Shown: piece after piece, positions 1 through 8,284 of the stretch
Layout of the letters: every line of letters begins with the position of its first letter
Position numbering within the stretch: the stretch's first letter is position 1
From: an uncultured Clostridia bacterium
GTDB lineage: Bacteria; Bacillota; Clostridia; Christensenellales; CAG-138
DNA: 51,482 nt
Assembly: GCA_944366945.1 (NCBI GenBank)
Contig: CALVWJ010000019.1
Span: 1 to 51,482, forward strand
Reading direction: 5' to 3'
Program-made: the position numbers and the translations under genes
The notes under the pieces: generated by a model
The model's input: the letters and a program-made list of their open reading frames with translations, nothing else
The model's database searches: none
What the model was told of the DNA's origin: nothing

Positions 1-177
1 GCTTTCATCGGCGCACGGCCTTCGGAGGAAGATACGCGCTATGACACTTCCCTTACCGGGGATATCACACTTGTTGCAAGCAACACCGCGATCCGCGCAG
101 GAGCGCGGATCCCCGCCGGCATGATCGTGAACGCGGACACATTTGGCACAAAGGAGGGTGAACGTCATGACGGATAA
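1..177 (+). CDS. glgC: Glucose-1-phosphate adenylyltransferase GlgC, C-terminal end (partial)
   Basis: Only the last 58 codons are in the window. The frame opens at base 1 (AFIGARPSEEDTRYD...) and ends at TAA 175-177. The assignment rests mainly on position: it overlaps by 11 bases the start of glgD, as in the glgC-glgD-glgA operons of Clostridia. The residues fit the short-repeat, beta-helix-like tail of ADP-glucose pyrophosphorylases (TSLTGDITLVASNTAIRAG). GlgC makes ADP-glucose from glucose-1-phosphate and ATP, the committed step of bacterial glycogen synthesis. The catalytic N-terminal domain lies upstream of the window and cannot be checked. Confidence 0.75.
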   Translation, partial: AFIGARPSEEDTRYDTSLTGDITLVASNTAIRAGARIPAGMIVNADTFGTKEGERHDG

Positions 178-1291
178 AGCTTTCGGCCTGATTTATACCG
201 GTGAATCCAATATGCAGCTTCGGGAGCTGACCTATTCCCGCTCCATTGCGGCAGTCCCGTTTGCGGGGCGTTACCGCTGCATTGACTTCATTCTGTCCAG
301 CCTGGTGAATTCGGGTATCACAAACGTCGGAATCATCACGCAGAAAAACTATCATTCCCTTATGGACCATGTAGGTTCCGGTAAGGAATGGGATCTGCAC
401 CGCAAGCGGGACGGCCTTTTTATCCTGCCTCCATTCGTCACGCGGGACAACACGGGAATTTACCGCGGCACCATTGATGCGTTGCGCTCCGTGCTTGGCT
501 ATATCCGCCGCAGCGCGCAGCGCTATGTTGTGCTTACGGGAAGCCACACCATCTATAACACGACATTTACGGAAATGCTCGCGCAGCACATCAAAACCGG
601 CGCGGACATCACCATTATGTACAACGAAGAAACGGATTTTAACCCGGAGGATCAATACCTTGACCTCCGCCTTACGCTGCACGAAAGCGGCCGCGTAACG
701 GATCTGCAGCTGGATCCTTATCGTCCGCTTTCCAACCTGCAATCCTGCGATACTTACATAATGGAAAAAACCCTGCTGGAATATTTGATCGAAGAAGCTG
801 CCGCACATGATTATACGGATTTCACCAGAGACGTGCTTCTCAAGCATGTGGATTCGCTTAAAATCTATGGCTGGCGCTATGATGGCTATGTAGCGCGTCT
901 TAATTCGCTGCAGGGCTTTTTTAAGCATAATATGGCAGTGCTGGAACGCCCCGTGCGTGAAGACTTGTTCAACCGTGAACATCCGGTTTATACCAAAGTC
1001 AAGGATGAGCCGCCCGCGCGTTATGGCCAGCATGCATCGCTGCGCAACAGCCTTGTGGCGGATGGCTGCGTGGTAGAAGGTACGGTGGAAAACAGCATTC
1101 TTTTCCGCGGCGTGCATGTTGGGGAAGGCTGTGTTGTGCGCGATTGCATTTTAATGCAGGCATCCGACATCTATCCCGGCAGCGAGTTGAACTATGTAAT
1201 TCTCGATAAAGGTGTGACGGTGAAAGACAACCGCCGCCTTGCAGGATATGCAGGCTTCCCCATCATCGTGCGCAAGGGGAGCGTCATATAG
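167..1291 (+). CDS. glgD: GlgD, ADP-glucose pyrophosphorylase-like regulatory subunit
   Basis: 374 aa starting at ATG 167 behind AAGGAGGG (151-158) and overlapping the glgC stop, so the pair is probably translationally coupled. The protein begins MTDKAFGLIYTGESN and carries the nucleotidyltransferase-like N-terminal domain (FAGRYRCIDFILSSLVNSGI), then a C-terminal left-handed beta-helix (VVEGTVENSILFRGVHVGEGC). Family knowledge: GlgD pairs with GlgC in Firmicutes and modulates the activity and allostery of the heterotetramer, having lost most canonical catalytic residues. A longer start at 143 would lie inside glgC and lacks a ribosome site. Confidence 0.93.
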   Translation: MTDKAFGLIYTGESNMQLRELTYSRSIAAVPFAGRYRCIDFILSSLVNSGITNVGIITQKNYHSLMDHVGSGKEWDLHRKRDGLFILPPFVTRDNTGIYRGTIDALRSVLGYIRRSAQRYVVLTGSHTIYNTTFTEMLAQHIKTGADITIMYNEETDFNPEDQYLDLRLTLHESGRVTDLQLDPYRPLSNLQSCDTYIMEKTLLEYLIEEAAAHDYTDFTRDVLLKHVDSLKIYGWRYDGYVARLNSLQGFFKHNMAVLERPVREDLFNREHPVYTKVKDEPPARYGQHASLRNSLVADGCVVEGTVENSILFRGVHVGEGCVVRDCILMQASDIYPGSELNYVILDKGVTVKDNRRLAGYAGFPIIVRKGSVI

Positions 1292-1380
1292 CCAAAGGGT
1301 TAGGTATGCCGCCTTAGGGGTAACGAAAACGGTTGCGCACTTTGCGCAATATGGTGTTAGGGCAGAAAGGAAACCTTCAT

Positions 1381-2848
1381 ATGGCAAAAACAGAAAAAAA
1401 AAAATAAGCTCAAAGTGCTTTTTGCAGCAAGCGAATGCCTGCCATTTGTGAAAACCGGCGGCCTTGCCGATGTAGCGGGTGCACTTCCCAAGCAGCTCTG
1501 CCGGGACGGAGCGGATGCGCGGGTTGTGTTGCCGTTCTATAAGCCTATCAAGGAAAAATATCGGATGCAGTGCAAACACGTCTGCGATTTTATCCTGCGC
1601 CTTGGTTGGCGCAGCCAATATTGCGGCGTAGAGCAGCTTACGCTTGAAGGCATTACCTATTATTTCATCGATAATGAGTTCTATTTCGGCAGGGATTATA
1701 TCTATGGCAATTTCGACTCCTCAGAGGGCGAGCGTTTTGCCTATTTTTCAAAAGCCATTCTCGAGAGCCTGCCACGCATTAACTTTATGCCGGATGTGCT
1801 TCACTTAAACGATTGGCAAACCGCCATGGTCGCGCCGCTGCTTAAACTCCAATATGCAACGGATCCCTCTTATGCGCACCTGCGCACGCTCCTTACGATC
1901 CATAACCTGCGCTATCAAGGCATCTTTGATCGTGGCTTCATGGATGAGCTGCTTTCGCTGGGCGCACCCTGCTTTGACCCCAACCTGCTGGAATTCAACG
2001 GCTGCGTCAACTTCCTCAAAGGAGGCATCGTCTATGCCGACCGCATCAGCACCGTGAGCCCCACCTATGCGCGGGAAATCTTGACGCCCTACTATGGTGA
2101 AGGGCTCGACGGCGTGCTGCGCGCGCGGGAAAACGCATTGATCGGCCTTATCAACGGCATCGACACAGCGTATTTCAACCCGGCAGACGATCCTGCGCTT
2201 CCTGCAAATTATGCGCGCGATAACATGGCAGGCAAAGCAGTTTGCAAGGAAGCGCTTCAAAAAGAGCTCAACCTAGCGCCGCGGCCGGATGTCCCTGTCG
2301 CAGCACTTGTTTCCCGCTTAACGGATCAGAAAGGGCTTGACCTTCTTGAGCATGTGCTTGGCGAGATCATGGAGCTCGATATTCAGCTCGTTGTGCTCGG
2401 CACAGGCGATGCACGCTATGAACAGCTTTTCTCCTGGGCTTCCTGGCGTTATGGCAACCGCTTCGCCGCCCACCTTGCCTACGATGAGCGGCTTGCACAC
2501 CGCATCTATGCGGGCGCGGATTTGTTCCTCATGCCTTCCCGTTTTGAGCCCTGCGGCCTTTCGCAGATGATCGCGCTGCGGTACGGAACCGTGCCCATTG
2601 TGCGCGAAACCGGCGGCCTGGTGGACAGCGTGGAATCCTATAATAAATTTACTGACACGGGGGTCGGTTTTTCCTTCCTCAATTATAATGCACATGAGCT
2701 GCTTTTTACTGTGCAGCACGCTGTTGCATATTACCATAACGATCCTGCGCTCTGGGCAAGGCTCGTCCAACGCGGGATGGCATGCGATTTTTCGTGGGAG
2801 CGGGCAGCCAAGCAATATGAAACGCTGTACGCCCAGATGCTCGCATAA
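1381..2848 (+). CDS. glgA: Glycogen synthase GlgA, start displaced by an 11-A run
   Basis: Transfers glucose from ADP-glucose to the growing alpha-1,4-glucan. The main frame from GTG 1415 gives 477 aa with the GT5 hallmarks: KTGGLADVAGALPKQL near the N-terminus (ADP-glucose-binding KTGG), HLNDWQT, and PSRFEPCGLSQM plus ETGGLVD near the C-terminus. Nothing resembling a ribosome site precedes GTG 1415. By contrast ATG 1381 has AAAGGA 9 bases upstream and encodes MAKTEKKK, then hits TAA at 1405. Removing one A from the run at 1394-1404 fuses MAKTEKKNKLK directly to VLFAASEC, the normal start of this family. I therefore annotate from 1381 with a shift; GTG 1415 is the alternative start. Confidence 0.88.
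1394..1404 (+). repeat. A11 homopolymer at the glgA start (slippage candidate)
   Basis: Eleven consecutive A residues lie between the well-placed ATG 1381 and the glgA body. With 11 A the ATG frame stops at once (TAA 1405-1407). With 10 A it enters the glgA frame. With 12 A it enters a third frame that ends at a TGA about 50 bases on. Runs of this length are classical sites of RNA-polymerase slippage, of replication slippage (phase variation) and of sequencing error. Confidence 0.6.
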
Positions 2849-2880
2849 TCCTATGTGGTAATTGGACGGGAGAATTTTAG

Positions 2881-4812
2881 ATGTTTGAACAGATTTTTCA
2901 TAATTCCATTGAGAAGCGGTTCCGCACGCCCTTTGGCGCCGTGCCCTGCGGCACAGAAGTGCGTCTTTCTATCCGCGTGCCGGATCCTGCTGTGCGCGCG
3001 CGCCTGCGCCTTTGGGTAAAGAATGCGGAGCGCATCGTGGAGGGCCGCCGCGCAGGCCAATATTATGAGTTCGTGATTCATGCTGCGGACACCGGGCTGA
3101 TCTGGTATTATTTCCTGCTGGAAACGCCTGCCGGGCAGCGCTATTATGGCGGCCGCAGCGGGGTTGGCGCGGTATATGATTATCCGCCCCCGGCATATCA
3201 GATTACGGTATATGACCCCGCATTCGAAACGCCCGCCTGGTTCCGCTCGGGGCTTGCCTACCAGGTCTTTTCCGACCGTTTTCACCGGAGTGGCACGGAT
3301 GGCGGCTTGCGCCGCGCGGAATATCACCGCTCGCTTGGGCGCAATGTATTCCTGCATGAAGATTGGGATGAACCCGTGCTTTACGCGCCACTGCCCGGCA
3401 AGCGGGATTACGACCCGTGCGATTTTTATGGCGGCGATCTGCGGGGCATCATCGAAAAGATCCCATACCTGCAAGAGCTTGGGATAACGTGCCTCTATTT
3501 GAACCCGATTTTTGAATCGCCTTCCAACCATCGCTACAATACCTCGGACTACCTCAACATCGACCCGATTCTCGGGGATGAGGAGGATCTCAAGGCGCTT
3601 GTTGCAGCAGCGCGCGACGCCGGAATACGGATCATCCTCGATGGTGTTTTTTCTCACACCGGGGACGACAGCCGGTATTTCGACCGTTATGGCCGCTATC
3701 CCGGGCCCGGGGCTTATGAATCCAAGGAATCCCCTTATTTCGAATGGTATGACTTCCGCGCCTGGCCGGACAGCTATCGCTGCTGGTGGGGGTTCCCCAC
3801 TTTGCCGGAAGTAGACGAGCTTACACCTTCCTATATGGAATTCATCGCCAAAGTGCTGGACCATTATGCCGCGCTTGGCCTCACCTCCTGGCGGCTGGAT
3901 GTAGCGGATGAGCTTCCGGATGCATTCATCGCATTTCTGCGGGCGCACCTCAAGGCGCTCGATCCAGAAGCTCTGCTGCTCGGCGAAGTTTGGGAGGACG
4001 CTTCCAACAAGGAAGGTTTTGGCGCGCGGCGCAACTACGTGGATGGTGCGGAACTTGATTCCGTGATGAACTATCCGCTCCGGGATGCGCTGTGTGATTT
4101 CTTCTTGTACCGCACGGACGCCAACGGCCTTGCAGCGCGGCTGTTCACGCTCCGCGAAAATTACCCGAAGCCCTTTTATGAGGCATGCCTAAACCTGCTC
4201 GGAAGCCATGATACCCCGCGCATTGCAACGGTGCTGGGCGGCGCGCCGCACCATGAAGCGCTCACCCGGGAAGAGCAGGCAAACTTCTGCTTGAACCCGG
4301 ATGCAGCAGCCCGCGGCAAAGCACGCCTTGCGCTTGCGCAGATGTTGCTCTTCTCCCATCCGGGTGTGCCATGCACCTACTATGGTGATGAAATTGGGAT
4401 GTTCGGCATGGCGGATCCCTTCTGTCGAGAGCCTTACCCATGGGGAAAGGAAGACCTGGCGCAGCGCGCACAATATTGCAGCATCGCAGCGGCGCGGCGG
4501 ACTTCAAAGCCGCTCGCAGAAGGCGCATGCGGCTTTGCCGCACTTACGCAGGATGTATTTGCGATCCTGCGCACCCAAGGGGAAGAAAGCGCGCTCACGC
4601 TTGTAAACCGCTCCGAACAGGCCGTACGGGTAAGCGTTACAGCCGAAGCATTTCACAGTGGTCCGGACGCCGCAGCCATGTTCCTTTCTCCCGCTTATGT
4701 GGATGCAGTGAGCGGCATCCATGTGCTAACTTCAGCCGGGGCTTTGAATCTGGTGTTGCCTCCGCTCTCGGGCGCAATGCTGCTTTCTGAAAAAAACGTG
4801 GAAATGCGTTGA
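2881..4812 (+). CDS. GH13 alpha-amylase-family glycosidase (neopullulanase / maltogenic-amylase type)
   Basis: 643 aa cytosolic enzyme (no signal peptide) starting at ATG 2881, 32 bases after glgA. An N-terminal beta-sandwich-like domain (about residues 1-120) precedes the TIM barrel. All four GH13 regions are visible: DGVFSHTG (D254-H259), WRLDVADE (R338, nucleophile D340), GEVWEDAS (acid/base E369) and GSHDTPR (H443, D444). A short C-terminal beta domain follows (about 560-643). The N-terminal domain and fold fit GH13 subfamilies that hydrolyse maltodextrins, cyclodextrins or pullulan. In the glycogen operon it most likely debranches or trims glycogen or maltodextrin; exact specificity cannot be read from sequence alone. 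Confidence 0.88.
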   Translation: MFEQIFHNSIEKRFRTPFGAVPCGTEVRLSIRVPDPAVRARLRLWVKNAERIVEGRRAGQYYEFVIHAADTGLIWYYFLLETPAGQRYYGGRSGVGAVYDYPPPAYQITVYDPAFETPAWFRSGLAYQVFSDRFHRSGTDGGLRRAEYHRSLGRNVFLHEDWDEPVLYAPLPGKRDYDPCDFYGGDLRGIIEKIPYLQELGITCLYLNPIFESPSNHRYNTSDYLNIDPILGDEEDLKALVAAARDAGIRIILDGVFSHTGDDSRYFDRYGRYPGPGAYESKESPYFEWYDFRAWPDSYRCWWGFPTLPEVDELTPSYMEFIAKVLDHYAALGLTSWRLDVADELPDAFIAFLRAHLKALDPEALLLGEVWEDASNKEGFGARRNYVDGAELDSVMNYPLRDALCDFFLYRTDANGLAARLFTLRENYPKPFYEACLNLLGSHDTPRIATVLGGAPHHEALTREEQANFCLNPDAAARGKARLALAQMLLFSHPGVPCTYYGDEIGMFGMADPFCREPYPWGKEDLAQRAQYCSIAAARRTSKPLAEGACGFAALTQDVFAILRTQGEESALTLVNRSEQAVRVSVTAEAFHSGPDAAAMFLSPAYVDAVSGIHVLTSAGALNLVLPPLSGAMLLSEKNVEMR

Positions 4813-4837
4813 ACCTGCGTGAATGATGTGATACAAT
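4809..4837 (+). promoter_or_regulatory. Sigma-A type promoter for the DUF1858-queT unit
   Basis: TTGAAC (4809-4814), a 17-base spacer, then TACAAT (4832-4837). It overlaps the end of the GH13 gene. The leader to ATG 4910 is about 65 bases and contains an inverted repeat, GCGCCC (4845-4850) with GGGCGC (4868-4873), followed by an A-rich stretch. Confidence 0.6.
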
Positions 4838-4909
4838 GCCAACAGCGCCCTTGTAAAAAACAGGCTTGGGCGCAAATTCCATAAAAAACCGATACGGAGG
4901 AATATAAAA

Positions 4910-5107
4910 ATGATCAACAAAGGCATGACGATCGAGCAGATCCTGCGCACAGATGCGGGTACGGCGGATATTTTAATGGAAAGCGGCATGCATTGCCTGG
5001 GTTGCGTGATGGCAAGCGGCGAAGACCTGGAGCAGGCCTGCGCAGTGCATGGTATCAATGTAGATGAGCTGGTGGACAAGCTCAACGCCTACTTGGAAGC
5101 AAAATAA
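4910..5107 (+). CDS. DUF1858 domain protein with CxxC redox disulfide
   Basis: 65 aa with a strong ribosome site (GGAGG, 8 bases before ATG). The whole protein is one DUF1858 domain (MTIEQILRTDAGTADILMESGMHCLGC...), the hybrid-cluster-associated presumed redox-disulfide domain, with the CLGC pair at residues 29-32. Such stand-alone copies are common in anaerobes and are thought to act in thiol redox chemistry; no substrate is known. It is followed 16 bases later by queT and probably shares its transcript, though I see no functional link to queuosine salvage. Confidence 0.85.
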   Translation: MINKGMTIEQILRTDAGTADILMESGMHCLGCVMASGEDLEQACAVHGINVDELVDKLNAYLEAK

Positions 5108-5123
5108 GCATTAACGGAACGTG

Positions 5124-5612
5124 ATGATTAAAAAGATCGTGCAGGGCGCCCTTATTGGGGCGCTTTATGCTGCCTTAACCCTTGTGGCAGCTCCTATCAG
5201 TTTCGGCCTCATGCAGGTGCGCATATCGGAAGCGCTCTGTATCCTGCCTTTTTTTACCCCTGCAGCCGTTCCGGGGCTTTTTGTTGGCTGCGTTGTAGCC
5301 AACCTGCTTGGCGGCGCTGCACTTTATGATGTGGTTTTCGGCAGCCTTGCAACGCTGCTCGCTGCTATTTTTACCCGATGGCTCAAAAACCGTGGTGCAT
5401 CGAAGTGGCTTGCCCCGCTCCCAGCCGTTGTTTTCAACGCGCTCATCGTGGGCGCGCTGATGCACCTTGTGTATTTCCCGCCCGAGGAAGTATCCTACCT
5501 TGCGGGCGTGGCTTATGTGGGCGTTGGGCAGGCAATCGCCTGCTATATCCTTGGCATGCCGCTTTTCCGCGTGCTGGAACGCTATGAGGAAAAGCTGTTC
5601 CGCTTACGCTGA
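5124..5612 (+). CDS. queT: QueT-family transporter (queuosine precursor uptake)
   Basis: 162 aa integral membrane protein with about five hydrophobic segments. It matches the QueT family (COG4708/DUF988): IVQGALIGALYAALTLVAAP at the N-terminus, then FGLMQVRISEALCILPFF. QueT proteins are substrate-binding (S) components of ECF-type transporters for preQ1 or queuine. The ECF energising module is not in the window. ATG 5124 is preferred; GTG 5121 is immediately upstream in frame. In many Firmicutes this gene is under a preQ1 riboswitch; no convincing one is seen here. Confidence 0.82.
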   Translation: MIKKIVQGALIGALYAALTLVAAPISFGLMQVRISEALCILPFFTPAAVPGLFVGCVVANLLGGAALYDVVFGSLATLLAAIFTRWLKNRGASKWLAPLPAVVFNALIVGALMHLVYFPPEEVSYLAGVAYVGVGQAIACYILGMPLFRVLERYEEKLFRLR

Positions 5613-5809
5613 GCAGAGCCCATTGTTTTAGGAAGGCTGGCTTTTAAGAATGCGATTCTGCCATTTCTTGAAAGCAAGCGTAGCGCTACATCCGGTTAGA
5701 AGCCATGCAGCAAGCGGTGCTGGCTGGGAAGGCATGTGCCAATTCGGTGGCGCCAAACCAGCTGCGGCTGCGCTTTTCGGTATTCCAAAGTTTTGATTTG
5801 ATATGCAGT

Positions 5810-5838
5810 GCGGGGCCGCTTCTTAGAAGCGGCCCCGC
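5810..5838. terminator. Strong hairpin between convergent queT and prs
   Basis: A 14-base arm (5810-5823) and its exact complement (5825-5838) around a single central base, very GC-rich, lying between the two convergent genes 25 bases past the prs stop. Only weak T-runs flank it (GTTTTG on the plus side), so it is probably a bidirectional terminator or mRNA-end stabiliser. The 200 bases between queT and this hairpin show no gene. Confidence 0.65.
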
Positions 5839-5862
5839 GTTTTGAATTCTTGTTTCAGCAAT

Positions 5863-6885
5863 TTATTTTTGCAGATCGCGCAGCGACAATTGGCGGGTAA
5901 AGCTCATTTCAAGCATCCGCTTCGGCGCATGGCCAAACATGTTGCTGACGGACTCATGGTCATGAATCAGCTTAATCGCTTCTGCAAACATGGGCGCAGC
6001 AGAAACGATCTCGATCCGGTCGGAATGGAGCGCCGGCTCGCAATATACCGTATCCGTGGATACGAGGAGCTCGATGGGGCTATCCTCAATGCGCTGAACC
6101 GACTTTTCACTCATCACCAGGTGGGAAAGGAACGCATAAATGTGGTTTGCGCCCTTGTCCTTTAAGCCGTGCGCAACATCGATCAGCGTGCCGCCGGAGA
6201 TGGTGAAGTCATCCACCACGATGCAGTTTTTGCCCTTGACGTCGCCGATGATCTCGAGCACTTTTGCGTTTTCGTCATGCCCGGCGCGCATCTTATCGCC
6301 AATGGCAACCGCGCAGCCCAGCTCGTCCGCCATAGCGCGCGCACGCTTTGCGCTGCCCGCATCCGGCGAAACTACGACCGTGTTTTCATCCACAAGGCCA
6401 CGGCGCTTTGCATAGGCGCAAAGCAGGGGGCGCGCATAGAGGTGATCCACCGGTTTGGTGAAGAAGCCCTGGATCTGCGCCGCATGCAGGTCCATCGTTA
6501 CAACGCGGTCTGCGCCTGCCATTTCAATGGCATCCGCGCACACGCGCGCACGAATGGAAACGCGCGGTTCATCCTTTTTATCACCCTTTGCATAGCTGAA
6601 ATACGGCATGATAACGGAAATGGAGTTGGCGCTTGCGCGCTTTGCGGCGTCAATGTAAAACAGCAACTCCATGAACTCATTGTTTGCATTGAGGCCAATC
6701 GTCTGGACGAAATATACGTCCATATCCCGGATGCACTCGTTAAAGCGCACATAGGTATTTCCCTCGGAGAAATGAATGGTTGTGCAATCGCCCATGGGGC
6801 TACCTAAATAATCGCACATTTTTTGCGCAAACTGTTTGCTTGCGCTGCCCGCAAAGATCTTGATATGTCCGTTTCCGCCAAGCAT
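5863..6885 (-). CDS. prs: Ribose-phosphate pyrophosphokinase, divergent subfamily
   Basis: 340 aa from ATG 6885 (an in-frame TTG lies at 6894; AGGGG upstream suits the ATG better). Makes PRPP from ribose-5-phosphate and ATP for purine, pyrimidine, histidine and NAD synthesis. Visible motifs: the flexible-loop region VVSPDAGSAKRARAMA and the PRPP-binding loop VVDDFTISGGTL. Several usually invariant stretches differ from textbook Prs: IGLNANNEFMELL where RSxNDNLMEL is usual, YAKGDKKDEPRVSIRAR where YARQDRKxRPREPITAK is usual, and DDFTISGGT for DDxIDTGGT. It is also 20-25 residues longer than the common 315-aa form. It therefore belongs to a divergent Prs branch, and the genome may hold a second, canonical prs. 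Confidence 0.85.
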   Translation of the reverse strand: MLGGNGHIKIFAGSASKQFAQKMCDYLGSPMGDCTTIHFSEGNTYVRFNECIRDMDVYFVQTIGLNANNEFMELLFYIDAAKRASANSISVIMPYFSYAKGDKKDEPRVSIRARVCADAIEMAGADRVVTMDLHAAQIQGFFTKPVDHLYARPLLCAYAKRRGLVDENTVVVSPDAGSAKRARAMADELGCAVAIGDKMRAGHDENAKVLEIIGDVKGKNCIVVDDFTISGGTLIDVAHGLKDKGANHIYAFLSHLVMSEKSVQRIEDSPIELLVSTDTVYCEPALHSDRIEIVSAAPMFAEAIKLIHDHESVSNMFGHAPKRMLEMSFTRQLSLRDLQK

Positions 6886-6947
6886 ATGATCCAAATTCCC
6901 CTATCATGTTTTTGGGAAACGCGGTAAATCCGCATTTTCCTGCATAG

Positions 6948-6976
6948 AGTATATCAAAACCCGCGGCAAGAAGCAA
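6948..6976 (-). promoter_or_regulatory. Promoter of prs; the 6886-7191 gap otherwise holds no clear gene
   Basis: On the minus strand TTGCTT (6976-6971), a 17-base spacer and TATACT (6953-6948) lead into prs with a leader of about 55 bases. The rest of the gap (about 6980-7191) is low in coding signal. It holds a loose inverted repeat GCGCAT/ATGCGC at 7134-7180 that could end the upstream PHP transcript. Confidence 0.55.
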
Positions 6977-7191
6977 CGCGCGTTGCAATCAAAAACTGGA
7001 AAAAAGGTCTTTAAGATAAGTTTTTGTTATATCGTTTCCAAGAGAAGGCTGTTTTTTGTGCATAATCCACTTTTTCAACTTGCGTTTGTGCAAAAAATAA
7101 CACCAGCATCCCGCGAAAAGTGGCGAAAAACCAGCGCATGTTTTGCATTTTAATCGGGAAACACAACGCAAACCAAATGCGCATCACATTC

Positions 7192-8001
7192 CTATGTCAT
7201 AAACCTTTCGAATACGGGCTCAAGCAAGGGCGTATCCTCCCACGCGCAGCCGAGCGTGGCTGCCGGGCGGTTTGCGCCATGAAAATCGCTGCCACTGGTT
7301 ATGAGAAGGCCGTGCTGCTGCGCAAGAGAAAGGAACAGCGTGCGCTCCCCTTCCGTCGTGCCAGGGTAAAAAACTTCAATTCCATCCACGCCTCCCCGCA
7401 CTGCATCCAGCACAGCCGCATGCTTGTCCGCGCGGATCTGGCATGGATGCGCAAGCACCGCAATGCCGCCCGCCGCATGCGCGACCGCAACCGCACGCGC
7501 AATGCTGATGTTTTCACTGCGTACAAAGGCTGGCCGCCCTTTGAGCAGGAATTTATCAAACGCATCCGCACGGGAAAGCGCATACCCTTTCTTGACAAGC
7601 GCATTCGCCATATGCAACCGCGTAATAAGCCCCTCTCCTTCTATAGCATCCTCGATGGGACAGCCGATCTCCCTTAGCCGTGCAAGCATGGCGGCGTTGC
7701 GGCGCGCGCGCTTTTGCGCGCTTTCTGCAAGCGTTGCCTTAAGCTCCTCCGCTTCCGGGTTGACACCAAGGCCAAGGATATGCATTGTAACATGGTAATC
7801 AATGTCAAATTCCACGCCGGGGATAACGCGCATGCCGATCCGTGCACCCTCCTGCATGGCTTCCGGCACGCCGCAGATGGTGTCATGGTCGGTAAGGGCA
7901 ACAAAGGCAAGTCCAGCCGCCTTTGCAGCACGCACAATATCCACTGGCCGCTCTGTGCCATCGGAATAGACGGAATGCGTATGCAGATCAAACGGTTGCA
8001 T
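7192..8001 (-). CDS. PHP-domain phosphoesterase (RNase AM / 3',5'-nucleoside bisphosphate phosphatase type)
   Basis: 269 aa from ATG 8001 with AGGAG upstream. The PHP metal-binding motifs are clear: DLHTHSVYSDGT at the N-terminus, LTDHDT (about residues 37-42), GVEFDI, a central AHPCQ, and SGSDFHG near the C-terminus. Its length and the HxHSxxSDG...TDHDT layout match the YciV/TrpH family. Members hydrolyse 3',5'-bisphosphonucleotides and can trim RNA 5' ends. It lies downstream of ftsH on the same strand across a 283-base gap with a terminator-like hairpin, so it is probably transcribed separately. Confidence 0.82.
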   Translation of the reverse strand: MQPFDLHTHSVYSDGTERPVDIVRAAKAAGLAFVALTDHDTICGVPEAMQEGARIGMRVIPGVEFDIDYHVTMHILGLGVNPEAEELKATLAESAQKRARRNAAMLARLREIGCPIEDAIEGEGLITRLHMANALVKKGYALSRADAFDKFLLKGRPAFVRSENISIARAVAVAHAAGGIAVLAHPCQIRADKHAAVLDAVRGGVDGIEVFYPGTTEGERTLFLSLAQQHGLLITSGSDFHGANRPAATLGCAWEDTPLLEPVFERFMT

Positions 8002-8199
8002 GGTAAGCTCCTGTTTCAGCGGATTGGAGAAAGGCTATTCCCGCCTTTCCTCCCGTTTTAGGCCATCTTTATTAAGGGCCGGCATCGGGTTCCAAGGTTG
8101 ATGAAATGCGCTCGGGTTGCTCCACCTTTAGAACTCGTTAGGCGCACTCCACAGCGGCCACTTTGCTGTACGCCCGTGTTGTAGAAAGCCGGAAAACTT

Positions 8200-8227
8200 C
8201 GAAAAAGTGGCCTAAGCCACTTTTTCG
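8200..8227. terminator. Terminator-like hairpin after ftsH
   Basis: Twelve-base arms (8200-8211 and 8216-8227) around CTAA. Each arm carries a run of five A or T, so a U-run forms on either strand. It lies 58 bases beyond the ftsH stop on the minus strand. No gene is seen in the rest of 8002-8284. Confidence 0.6.
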
Positions 8228-8284
8228 ATGCATAGAGGCGGTTTCCCACCATCTTTCTTACATGTAAGGACGTAATCCTCTGGT

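Noticed and set aside
65..1117. 350-codon minus-strand frame over glgC/glgD
   Set aside because: Antisense shadow of the clearly identified glgD; no family features.
4838..4909. Possible preQ1 riboswitch before the DUF1858-queT unit
   Set aside because: There is a stem (GCGCCC/GGGCGC) and an A-rich tail, but the conserved loop bases of preQ1-I, -II or -III could not be matched by eye.
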